64,000 bases of DNA from Chondrus crispus (lineage: Eukaryota > Rhodophyta > Florideophyceae > Gigartinales > Gigartinaceae). The translations under genes and the position numbers were made by a program. Below are positions 50,350 through 61,524 of the stretch, piece by piece. A model generated the notes under the pieces. The model saw only the letters and a program-made list of their open reading frames with translations, had not been told where the DNA came from and searched no databases. Location of the stretch: assembly GCF_000350225.1 (NCBI RefSeq), contig NW_005179057.1, forward strand, positions 759,618 to 823,617, read 5' to 3'. Position 1 is the first letter of the stretch. Each line of letters begins with the position of its first letter.

Positions 50350-52431
50350 CGCAGGGCAACGAGGGAGGACGAAGAAACTTGTACGACTATCGCTAGCATG
50401 CCAACGGCCTGTTCTTGAGAATCTGGAAGAGTAATACTAAAAATTCCCAAATTGCCCCCCGATTCTCAAAATGCCCCTGTCAGGAAGGGTAGGGTACACT
50501 AATCATATACTGTATCACACACAGTACAGTTGTGGGAAAATCGTTGTTCATGACGATATCGCTGATTGGCTGATTCCTTCGGACTACACTGTGGATACGG
50601 GTTCGGCAAATGTAATCAGCATGTGCTGGCGTCGATCGATGCTCTTTTTTCTCTTTGCTAACTCAGCTACCTCCCGCCTGATGCCGTACCCTTCTAGCTA
50701 CGGGATCCATCGTTTCCTCCTAGCTCGTTTCCCTTTTTGCCGGTCTTTAAGCTGCTTTTTCTTTGCATTCGTCCATGCTATGTACGTCATACGTACGCAT
50801 TGATCCTTCGATTCATCCTCAGAATTCGCCTCTGTCAGTGGTGATGCCACTTCCTTCTTCGTGGGTCCAGCCCCCATTCCGTTACACGCTTCCTTTCGGT
50901 GCAGCAGCATGCACTTGCCATCTCTTTCCATGTCGCACGAATCGGCTTCTTTCCTTGATTCTTTACGCATCTGTCTGTTCGTCTTCCCGTGCATCCGATT
51001 GAGAATTCCTTCCTTTTGCCCACGTCATTGTCCTCTCACCGTTTCGCTTGTCCCCTGCTCTCACTGTCTACCTCTGCGTTCTGCCCACTGAGTGTCACTT
51101 GTACTCTATATATCGTCGTATAGGCGTACATGCGATGTGTTCTGTGGAGTCATGCGCGCGTGTTTCCACTGTGTGCCAGACGCACATATCCAATCAAATC
51201 ATGTGATTATTATTTCAGTACCCGACTCTTCACAACAGTACTGTAGGACTAATGTACAGTACGTGTGCATGGCATCGCCGAGCGAGTGGGTTTCTCTGAG
51301 GTGTTTCTCTGCACATAAGATATAGCGTTTACAGGTCAATGATGGCGGTTTCAGGCGGAGTTGCCTGCGCAGCAGGATTCATGCCATCACCACCAGTCTG
51401 ACCTCATTTGGGCAAAGGGAAGTTTTTAAGTTAATTTATGAAAAATGGTACCAAATTATACTTTCGTGGAAGGGTACAACCAAATCAAACTTGCTTTCAC
51501 GGTGCCCAAGGGACCGGGCACAACATAACAGGTTTTGGCCACCTCACTGTTGGTGTGCACGGATGCATTCAAACAGCACCGCACTACAAAACAATATGCC
51601 ACTCTCTCAAGGTGCCACTCTCTCTCTCTCAAGCCGCGATTTCATTAAATCATGTTTTTGCGCGCAATTGCGCTCAAAAACTGCCAGATAATGCTGCAAA
51701 ATGAAAAAATCACCACTTCGGCCTTCTTCAGGCGACCCACCGATAATCGCGATCAACCATCGAAATCGAGATCCCCCATGCCTTCCTAGGGTTCCTGTAG
51801 CCCATCTCCATCATGGCGATGTAACGTGTAAGTCGTGGCTACCATTGTCTGAAGTCGTTTCTTCATGAAGAATCATGAAGTTTCTCAGTTTCTGCATGAA
51901 TAAACAAGCAAAAAGCAAAAATGAAAAAACAACCCGAAATCGCGGCTCTCAAGGAAGATAGAAAGTGAAAAGGGTAGCGCACATCCTGACGACGTGCCTC
52001 AGCTCCCTGTTGCCACCGCCATTGCGCAGGAAATCGCTCACTTCCACAGAAACTTCAAAAGCTGTCGGCCTTCACCACACGAAACGGGATGAATCGATGT
52101 CCATCGTGTATCCTACGTATTCATCGTCAACCCGTGCATATGTCCCATGCATTTCTCATGCTCATGGGACAGGGGCCATAGCATCGCCGTGACAGTAGCG
52201 CGCATCAGGCTGCGTTTCGCGCCCACTGACGTTTCCTGAAGACAGGTCACGTACTTTTCTCTTTAGCACGCTGCAGAAGATTCCAGACAACGCGGCCAGT
52301 AAACCGGGATTTTCAAGACTTGTAAAAAAAAAAAAAAAAGACTACCCCCACCACAGGTGCCGCCACCACGTACCGTACAATAGAAACGTCTGTGTCTGGC
52401 CGAGAGGACAAGGGAAGTGAAATTTACACAC
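50350..52431. other. 2-kb gene-poor stretch
   Basis: Only short frames. The minus-strand frame 50994-50698 has a charged, Lys-rich end (AKKKQLKDRQKGKRARRKRW) and might be a fragment of a transposon protein, but there is no domain. A run of 17 A at 52323-52339 ends a sequence that could be a retroposed copy, though no duplication was found. Confidence 0.4.
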
Positions 52432-55400
52432 CTAGACCACTAGTTTCATGATAGCCACCCAGTTGCCGGCCGCTCCAACAAAGACCCCATGATTATCGTC
52501 TATCTCCCACGAGTCTACCGTACTCTCCAGCTGCGCCAAAACAGCCTCAGAGCCATTCTCTCTCTCATGCACTATTTTCCCGCCGCTCACGAAAACTTTG
52601 AGCGTTTCGCGCCTACGTCTAGTGCGAGAGACGGCACGTAAGTTTTCCGCATTCAGAAATCTCTCCACGATATCTCGCCAGTCCTTCAACTTTCCGAGAT
52701 GAACTATACTCCCTTTCTCTACGTCCCAAACTCGTACGGTCGTTTCCGATGCAGATACTGCACGTTTTCCATCACCACTCATCGCAACACTAAGCACCTG
52801 ACTCGTGTGTCCAGGTAATGCGTCGCCGATTTGCAGTCCTGTGTCCACGTCCCAAACTCGTACGCTCAAGTCCCAGGATCCAGATACTGCACGTTTTCCA
52901 TCACCACTCATCGCAACGCTCGACACCTGACTCGTGTGTCCAGGTAATGCGTTGCCGATTTGCAGTCCTGTGTCCACGTCCCAAACTCGTACGCTCAAGT
53001 CCCAGGATCCAGATACTGCACGTTTTCCATCACCACTCATCGCAACGCTCGACACCTCACCCGTGTGTCCAGTTAATGCGTCGCCGATTTGCAGTCCTGT
53101 GTCCACGTCCCAAACTCGTACGCTCTTGTCGTACGATCCAGATACTGCACGTTTTCCATCACCACTCATCGCAACGCTCCTCACAAAAGCCGTGTGTCCA
53201 GTTAATGCGTGGCCGATTTGCAGTCCTGTGTCCACGTCCCAGATTCGTACGCTCGTCATGCGATCCAGATACCGCACGTTTTCTTTCACCACTCATCGCA
53301 ACGCTCGTCACCAGATTCCTGTGTCCAGTTAATGCGTCGCCGATTTGCAGTCCTGTGTCCACGTCCCAAACTCGTACTCGATTGTGCGATCCAGATACTG
53401 CACGTTTTCCATCACCACTCATGGCAACGCTCGATACCCAACGCGCGTGTCCAGTTAATGCGTCGCCGATTTACAGTCCTGTGTACACGTCCCAAACTCG
53501 TACGCTCTCGTCCCAGGATCCAGATACTGCACGTTTTCCATCACCACTCATCGCAACGCTCGTCACTAAATGGGTGTGTCCAGTTAATGCGTCGCCGATT
53601 TGCAGTCCTTTGTCCAAGTCCCAAACTTGTACTCTATTGGCCGATCCAGATACTGCACGTTTTCCATCACCACTCATCGCAACGCTAGACACCACACCCG
53701 TCTTTCCAGTTAATGCGTCGCCGATTCGCAGTCTTGTGTCCACATCCCAAACTCGTACGCTGCCGTCTTCCAATCCAGATACTGCACGTTTTCCATCACC
53801 ACTCATCCCAACGCTCCACACCGAACCCGTGTGTCCAGTTAATGCGTCGCCGATTTGCAATCCTGTGTCCACGTCCCAAACTCGTACGCTCTCGTCATCC
53901 GATCCAGATACTGCACGTTTTCCATCACCACCTATCGCAACACTAGACACCCGCGGTTCATGACCGCAGACACTCCACAACACCTTCTTTTCCGATACAC
54001 TCCAGAACTGTAGTGTCCCATCAGCATATCCGATAACCGCATAGCGTTTGCTCATACTGACACAACCGCACGTTACTTTTCGGCTCCCCGTTTCAAAATC
54101 GTTGTCTAATTCAGTCATCTTCATTAGCTTGTCCGGAGACTGTGTGAAAACTGTGATCCTGGTACGGTTCGGGTTCAAATACAGTCCATACACGCCACCC
54201 GTTGAGTCTATGCCGACTTCGTAAACGGTACTCGGAAGCACAATCTGCTCCATCAAACTTCCTCCCGCTCGCCCTACACATTCACTCACAGGCCGCAGCC
54301 ATGGTCGTGGCGCATGTTCCTCGATTTCCTCGAGTATCCTTCGCACGCTTCCTAATTGTGATGCCCTGTGCTTGATTCTCCCGTACAGATGAAAGTAAAT
54401 CCCTGCACTGCTTTCACCACAAAAAGGTACACTCAGTCGTGCAGCTCTCATCATCAATTCCATCGCATACACCGAATCTTCTTCTCCCGTATCCCTTAAA
54501 ACGCTCTCGCTTCCTCCCGTGTTCCTCAAAAAGCTATTGAGATCCTTTACAGCTTCCTCGTATTGCCACACACTTCCTCTCTGTATCACTGCCTTCACCC
54601 ATCGCGCTCTCAAAAATAGATCCTTCAGCTCCTCCACATACCCACCCTGTTTCAGAACGCGATAGATATTCTCGAAAACATACTTCTCTCTGGCATCCTT
54701 GCCCTCTCTACCCTCGCTCTCAGTCATACCAAGCAGTCCTCTTCCCTGCCGGCATACATCTGCCAACTTCTTATACCAAACCGTTACACTTTCTTCCTTC
54801 AGCGCCTCCTGCACCGCAAAATCGTGCGTCAGATCATGCATCCGTACCCACCCACAAGCCTTGTCGTAATGAAGGTCTACTAAACCAACCCTTTCCATCT
54901 GAATCGCGTACTTTTCAGCCGATTCGTAGTCCATCTCCCACAAATCTCTTACCAACGACAAAGGCATCCCGTCTTGCTTCTTCATAACACACAGACTCCG
55001 ATGTATCTTTCGAAACGAAAACTGACCTAACCTCTCCGCATCGCTCCCCATGCCGGACTCCACAATCTCTAGTGCCGCATGTAATGTCGCGTCTAACGAC
55101 GAATACCCATCCTCTGGACTCTCACTACGAATCGTGGTGCCGCTCTTCAACTTCGAAAGGTATGCCTCCCACGCTTGTGACTCTTCTCCCTCCCATCTAT
55201 CTCTCATGTACCTGACACCCGTCCCGGCTACGTTCAGAGCCAGCGGCAAACCAGCACACAATTTCAAGATTTTGCTCACAGCCTCTTTGCATCTCGGATC
55301 ATTCGCTTCCTCCAGGTTCGCCCCGCTCGCGAGCATGAGCATGTGAACTGAATCGCTCCCTTCCCTTTCCCTCGGCTCGAAAGTCACTCGCTTACCGACC

Positions 55401-56623
55401 CATTTCAGCTTTGAGTCCCTCGTGGAGTACAGAAGTCTGCTCCTCTCTCGGCTGTCTCCTGCTGTGTCAGCGAGAGTGGACAACTTCTGAAGCATACACG
55501 CATCTATACCATTCACGGCCCACACATCATCAATAATGAACAGGCATACACGTGTGTTGAACCATGCTCGCATCTTGGTCAGTACCCTGCTCAACTCGCT
55601 TTGCTCCCGCATTTTCGCAGCCGCCTGGTTGCCACCAGACGCCTCTACGGCTATACACAGTTGCTCAATCAGCCGCCCTACGTTGGCGTCTTTCCCCAAG
55701 GACATGAAGTACACTCCGCCTGAAAACCGAGCCTTGATGTCATCGTCGTGCGCAATCGCTCGAAGAGCGCATGTCTTCCCGACTCCGCCCTTCCCCGTTG
55801 CCGTCGCTCCTATACTTGTATTCCTATCGGTACTTAGCACGGCCTCCTTTAGCCGCGCCTCACACGTATTCGGTGATCCATCGATCCCCCGAGAATTCAG
55901 TTGCAAATATATTTCGTCGGGATTGTGCTCTGCGTGTATACAGGGCGTGAACACATCAAGCGTACATCGTGCGGTGGACGTGACGGCAGCTTGGGTTCCA
56001 ACTTGGCCACTTGCATTCAAAACTTCTCTCACTTCATCACTTGAATCCTCCTCACATTTCTTCTTCACCCACAGAAATACTCTCTCCACAAGATTTGCCC
56101 TTGCAAGATGGCCGAATGCATCTCCGGGCAGGTTTGTTGCCCTTTCGTCATTTTCAATCCCAGTGATACCTGCCAGCTCTTGTAGCTCCCTCTTCACCAT
56201 ATCCGTGCTCGCTTCGCGCTGTCGTTCGTCGCTAAAAAACTTCTCAACTTCAAACATATTCTTTCTTTCATCATCATTTGGATCCAACTCTCTGCATTCA
56301 CGAATACTTAGTCTGTAAAACACTGGAATCAGTGTCGGTGGTCGCATCCCACTCCCTATCGCCTCACTCCGTCGGCGTAGGAAGCAACGCAGTTCCCTCA
56401 TCGTCCACTTTCGAGCCGCAAACTCGGGAGAAAGTATGAAAACACCGACCTTCGCAGACTCCATAGCCTTCGTCATTTCATCCCCTCCGCAGTCCCCGGG
56501 CTCCATCGAGATTTTGTCGAGGAAGCAATTTAAACCATGAGCTTGCAATTTCTCGAAAAGGGGACGTGCGATGTGTAGCTTATCCGGGCCAGCATGGCTT
56601 ATGAACACATCGGTAGAGTGCAT
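52432..56623 (-). pseudogene. TIR-NB-ARC-WD40 NLR-like receptor, frame interrupted
   Basis: Leftward, intronless, ATG at 56623. Residues 3-150: TIR domain (DVFISHAGPDKLHIARPLFE, CFLDKISMEPGD). Residues 270-600: NB-ARC ATPase with P-loop GKGGVGKT (about 278), Walker B CLFIIDDVW (about 364), GLPLAL (about 461) and an MHD-type RMHDL (about 596). After helical repeats, ten WD40 repeats run from about residue 888. Such proteins sense pathogen or non-self cues: the WD domain as ligand or self-inhibiting sensor, NB-ARC as ATP switch and TIR as signalling NADase or scaffold. The frame meets a TAA near 53471 in the fourth WD repeat (CAA in sister repeats) and changes phase near the sixth. The last frame resumes at 53292-52432 and ends in a non-WD tail. 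Either a recent pseudogene or, less likely, a shorter functional form. Confidence 0.85.
52720..53965 (-). repeat. ten near-identical WD40-coding repeats
   Basis: The word cacgttttcc (or a close variant) recurs at 52761, 52890, 53019, 53148, 53275, 53401, 53530, 53656, 53785 and 53914, a period of 126-129 bp, equal to one WD40 blade of 42-43 residues. Differences concentrate in the same few codons (for example after AVSGS and before VSSVAMSG), while most of each unit is identical. Confidence 0.95.
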
Positions 56624-57740
56624 CTTCCTCCGTTTTCTATATGGTCCCGTCTCTTGCCGGAATCTTTCCTGTATTTTTTTTGTGAATAGCTAATGACAAG
56701 TTGGTGAGGTGCGGAGTGTGTTATGCGTGAGAACGGCACCGGCTGTTAGAAAAACAGGGATGCGAAAGTTGAAAGCCGCGTTCAGCGCACGGCACTCTTG
56801 TCGTTGTCGACGAAAGCGGAAACAGTGGCGACGGTCGTGTGGATCAGTAGGATGAGCTCATGTGCTTTCGCTTGTTCTTTCGTAAATGAATGTGTTGGTC
56901 GGGAACTGGGGGGGGGGGGAGGGGGTTTCTGGGTGGTCCCCTCGCGGCTTTCTCCGCAGCCTCCAAAAACTTTTATTTCCCTCGGCGAGCGCTTCCAGAA
57001 ACGTCCAAGCGTCAACCCTAAAAAATCCATAAAATCTAGCACATCAACAATTTGATATATTTTGGCAATTTCTCCACTCACAGAATGTTCGTGTGATTCC
57101 AGCGGGGAAAGACGCACGCACCCTAAAACATGAAAAGAATCGTGAAACGTTCGTTATTTTCCATTTGCCCACAAACTCGCTGGACGTAAAGTAAACCTGA
57201 GTTTGAAAAATCCCACCACCAGTTTTGCGGACTGACCTCCAGCAAGGTACCTGCCCGCAACAAACGCAAGTCTGGTACATCGTTGTGCCGTCCGACGGAT
57301 CACGTGCACCCGGGCGAATACTCGCCGAAGCGAATATTGTAGCTCGCCACAAGGATAGAATAGTTCTCAGTCGAAAGGGCGATGTGTTTCGTCTTCTTGA
57401 CGGCCTGAGGGGGGCCGTTTAGAGAGGACCGCTTTTTAGAAGCTTCTACTTGTCTGTCTTCTGCGATTGCTTTAGCGGCATATGTGGCAGATCTTGTGGT
57501 GCTTCGATCCGTTGATGGACTCTGGATAGATGAAGTGATAGGGGCGTCCATGGCGCAAAACCGGTACGAACCGTGCAGTATGAGACTCGTTTGTGCTGAT
57601 GAGAGAGCGGAAACCTCACTTCGTTTTCCTTCAAGACGGGTCGATCCGGCACTGCCGTACAGTAATCAGGCGGATGTGAAACCCCGTGGAAAACTCACAT
57701 GTCCCGAGTTTTCGGTATGCTGTGAGTTTTGCAAAACTCG
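56624..57740. other. gene-poor stretch upstream of the NLR
   Basis: No supported gene. It includes the presumed promoter side of the NLR-like gene and a G-rich run at 56909-56926. A minus-strand frame at 57551-57300 and another at 57117-56782 have somewhat protein-like composition but no motif. Confidence 0.4.
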
Positions 57741-58560
57741 TTGTCTACCGGCTGAGGAGACATACGCACCGTGACAGCGGGGACAAACGAGGGCAAACTC
57801 AAAAGGGCTTGGTGGGGTTGAGCGCAGTGCAAAAATTGCGGATGTCTGCACTACTGCCGAAAATGTCTGCACCACAGTGCAGACAATAAGCAATCCAACA
57901 ATGTTACTCGAACCCACTGTAATTACGATGGCTGACAGTCGCGGTAGCAGCCGGAAGACAAGCATATTGTCTCCTGGCTTACATCGTGCGGACACGCTGC
58001 CTCGTGCTGCGATATGATGCCCTCGGGAAGCCTCGGTGCTCATATCTGCACTCGGAGCGTGTCTGCACTCGTAGCCAATAGACAACCCCTACTTGTCTGA
58101 AAATTTTGCAATCAGAAAATCCGAGCAAACTCGAGGCCAAAACACTTGTCTACCGGCTGACGGGGACATACGCGCCGTGACAGCGGTGACATTAACCGGT
58201 TTTGGGGAGAACCGTAATGTTACTGAAAAGGGCTTGGCGGGGTTCAGTGCAATGCAAAAATTGGAGATGTCCGCACTACTGCCGAAAATGTCTGCACCAT
58301 AGTGCAGACAATAATCAAGCCAACAATTTTACTGCAATTACAATGGCTGACAGTCGCTGTAGCAGCCGATAGACAAGCATATTGTCGCCTCGATCCCATC
58401 GTGCAGACACGCTGTGCGTCGTGCGATATGAGGCCCTTGGCAAGCCTCGGTGCTCATATCTGCACTCGGCGCGTGTCTGCACTCGAATCGAGGCGACAAC
58501 CCCTACGTGTCTTCGCGACTTTACGGACAACGTTAGAACATCCGAGCAAACTCGTGGCCA
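57741..58560. repeat. about 405-bp tandem direct duplication
   Basis: Unit one starts ttgtctaccggctgaggaga at 57741 and unit two starts ttgtctaccggctgacggg at 58146. Both contain an inverted motif tgtctgcac/gtgcagaca, the word atgtctgcactactgccgaa and a ccgagcaaactcg end (58121 and 58542). The copies have diverged by substitutions and small indels (spacing grows from 405 to 421). Confidence 0.85.
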
Positions 58561-58663
58561 AAACACGTGTTTTCGCGACTTTACGGGCAACGTTATTGAT
58601 TTATCTAACTTTACTGTGTTGACGTCCCCCCCAACCAACTTGGAGGAAAGTGTTGTATGCTTA

Positions 58664-59300
58664 GAGCATCTCCACCGCGGCAGCAAATCCGGTCCAAATA
58701 TGATATTTACCAAATCAGGGTAAAGTTTGGTCTCCACCGCGACACAAGAACGCAAATTGCATCGTAAATCGAATTCTAAATCGGCGTTTGGAGTTTTTCT
58801 CGTGGCAAATCAGGCCGATTTGCAACGAGATGTATCCCAAAGCGATTTTTGCCACGAGCTCGTCGCAAGCTGATTAGGGCGCGCGACCATTAATTCCGAT
58901 TAAATCTCACAGTAGAAACGCCTGGGGTGGCGGGAAGCCAGCCAGCAACTACATGTGGGCGCGAAAAACAGAACAGCTGGTCCTCAAAAGGCATCCGAAA
59001 TCACGTCATCCTCGTCATCGTCTGTAAGGAAGTCCTCAATGTCGCACTCGTCATTCCCCTGCACAGCGGCGCTGCCTTTGACCGCCTCCAGCGACGCCCT
59101 CGGTTTTAGGGTGCCGAAGTCGTCCAGAGAGTCCATGTCGTCCTGCGCGTTAACGAGTGCGCGCGATGGAGACGAGCATCGCATTTGGCATATCGCATTC
59201 CAAACGATTTGGAACATGGGGCGCCCAAAGACAGCGACCAGCTAGAAAACTGACACGCGTCCTAATTGGAATAGATTTAGCTGCAGCGCTCGAGATGCTC
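58664..59300. mobile_element. PIF/Harbinger-like non-autonomous element
   Basis: A 637-bp segment with ends GAGCATCTC and GAGATGCTC, continuing as an imperfect inverted repeat of about 30 bp, flanked on both sides by TTA (58661-58663 and 59301-59303). A 3-bp TTA/TAA duplication and GAGCATCTCC ends are hallmarks of PIF/Harbinger elements. Inside, the minus-strand frame 59217-58984 has an acidic end (CDIEDFLTDDDEDDVISDAF) that may be left from an element-encoded protein. No transposase is present, so it would have moved in trans. Confidence 0.75.
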
Positions 59301-59303
59301 TTA

Positions 59304-59614
59304 GGGGAACGAGAGATGGGAAAGTGGTGTAAGGTGAGGGCTCGGGTAGAAGGATTGGGAATTGTGTAAAGTGAGGGTTGGTCGTGTAGTGCCCCCCCCT
59401 TTTATTCATCTCTGCGCTCGCGCTCATATATTACCGGCAACGCAGCTTCCACTCCGAGGTAACAGTACATGCCTTAATTTAGCAAATCGGATAAATTTGA
59501 CATGTCGAAAATTTGATCGTCAGCCCACCGTTTCCCGCGAACCCCGACACCGAAACACTGTTCTCTTAACACAACTTCGTCTTTCTCAAAATATAGTCCC
59601 CTATTCCACGATTT
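59304..59614. other. spacer before second pogo remnant
   Basis: Two similar words, gtgtaaggtgagggctcgg (59328) and gtgtaaagtgagggttgg (59364), form a short imperfect direct repeat. No gene. The pogo-like coding sequence may start a little before 59615. Confidence 0.45.
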
Positions 59615-61053
59615 ATGGCAATGGACAAAGGCCTGACTCCCCTGCGATTAAAAAATTGGCGCCTTTTCGTGACACACGACACTATATATCCTTCTATTTG
59701 CAAAGAACTGCAAAGAACCGCCACCTCTTCAACGATGGACTCCGAAACGTTTCGTCTTCGGGGAGCGGTTGTCGATCGGCAGACCGAGTCCCCTACCCCT
59801 TACAAGTCTCTAGCTATCAAGCACAAGGTTTCCGTCTCGAAGATTAGAACGGCGTTCCGTCACTGGTGCGCTAATGCCCCGAATTCTCAACCGCAATCGC
59901 CTGCTGACATCCAGATCCTCTTAGTTTCCCCTGGAAGGCCACACGCAATACCAGAACGACACAAACTTTTGCTCGCTGAAGCAGCATCTTACTATGTGGA
60001 AACAATACGCCACTGACAAGAAACGGCGTCATGGACCTTATTGTACAATTCCGAGAAATGCTTGCTCCAGCAGAACAAAGTGAATTTAAATTCAAACACG
60101 ACAGACCTTCTCAAAAAATCATCAATAACTTCATGCAGAGGAACGGATTGAGGTACCATCACGTAAGGCAGGCTGAGAGTCGGCGGTTGGATGCACTCTC
60201 TCCTCTCAATGTCACGGCACACATATCTAGATTGCGTGCTGCTATGACTCGGTTTAATATTTCATGTCCTGCTCAAGTGTTCAATATGGATCAGTCTGGA
60301 ATGTCGTTGGCGAAAATTGTAGGTCGCTCTCTTCGCAAGGGCGTTAGAAGACAGAACGTAGTTCTGCTACAAAAAACAGTTCTGGATAGGTATTCTGCGC
60401 ATGTCCAGTATCGTTTTTTAAGCTTAATGAAACAGAACAGGATCCTAGTTATTGCTCTTCCTGCGCACACATCCCATGAACTCCAGCCGCTCGATGTGTC
60501 CGTGTTCGGGGCCTACAAATCCTACTTGCAAGCTGAATTGCATCGTTCTGCTCGTGCAAATTCAACGCTAAATGCCTTTACTGTTGCATCATGTATTCAT
60601 AACGCGTACTTGAAGTCATTTGTACGCCCGACAATTCAGGTGGGTTTTTCTAAGTGCGGGCTCTGGAGCGAGGGAAAAAACGGAACAGATATAAACGCGC
60701 TTTCTAGACTTTTTAAAGTTGGTGACGAGGTTACTGTAGAGAAACTTATTTTTGCTTTCAACAAAATCCAGCGATCTTTACTGAGGGATGCAGACGAGGA
60801 GGAGGAAGGGCGCGTCAGGATCAGTACTGCAAATGGAGCTCATTTGACAAGCGAACTTGTTTTGCAAGCTCTCAAAGAAAGGGAAGAAAAACGAGCACAA
60901 AACGAGGAAAGGAGAACTAAAAGCAGAGCACAAGGTGAGGGTTCCGCAGCGAGGGCTGAGTCGGCAGTTGCAATGCGGATATATGCCGCCCTTGCTGATG
61001 AGCGCTCCATTTCAGTGACGCCACTCATGGCAAGAGTGAATCACTCAGCGTGA
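59615..61053 (+). pseudogene. pogo/Tigger-type (DDE_1) transposase remnant
   Basis: Two phases (59615-60013 and 60031-61053). The first encodes an HTH-like region (SLAIKHKVSVSKIRTAFRHW). The second has QRNGLRYHHVRQAESRR, the first catalytic motif VFNMDQSGMSL, then LDRYSAH (second Asp; YSAH replaces GHSSH), PAHTSHELQPLDVSVFGAYK (third Asp) and VGFSKCGLWSEGKNG, all DDE_1 landmarks. The stretch between the first and second motif is much shorter than in intact relatives, so part of the core is lost. A glutamate/arginine-rich coiled coil forms the C-terminus. It is oriented opposite to the remnant at 48.6-50.3 kb and differs from it in sequence, so it is another family. Confidence 0.75.
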
Positions 61054-61165
61054 TCATCACTCAACATCATCTGTTGGACACAGGGCAGTGACATCACTCA
61101 TGGCCAGAGTTCATCTCTCAGAGTGATCATTACCCAAATGATAAGTGATCATCACTCAGTGACAC
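61040..61165. repeat. cluster of gtgatcatcactca words
   Basis: The near-palindromic word gtgatcatcactca or close variants occurs about five times right after the pogo stop codon. It may be the subterminal region of that element. Confidence 0.7.
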
Positions 61166-61524
61166 CCATTCCCCGAGTGACCTCCCTTGTCCTGAATAAA
61201 AATCCTGCACGCTGCCCGATACGTCTACACATTCCGGCGTCACCATGTTCTACGTTTGGCATTGAGCAGCTTTCTCGAAACGTTGGAAGTCATAAAGTTC
61301 CATGTGTCCGCCCAAGTGCGAAGTGGCTTCGCACTGGATCAATCCAGTTTTTCACGTTCTGGTGCGGTTCTGTTGCCGTACGAGTTCACAGGGAGACTCG
61401 CCTGCATGCATTACCGATAAAGTTTACAGACTGAGTAGATAGACATAATGGTGCTATTTGCGGACTGATACGGGCGATGCTCGCCGGCGAAAAGACGTGC
61501 AGACAGGTTAGAAGCATATGTTCT
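61166..61524. other. gene-free spacer
   Basis: Short frames without motifs only. Confidence 0.5.

Noticed and set aside
52323-52339. Poly-A run as the tail of a SINE or processed pseudogene
   Set aside because: No target duplication, recognisable body or promoter boxes were found near it.
52818-53963. 381-codon plus-strand frame over the WD40 region
   Set aside because: It is the antisense shadow of the highly repeated WD40 units. The repetitive product has no independent features.
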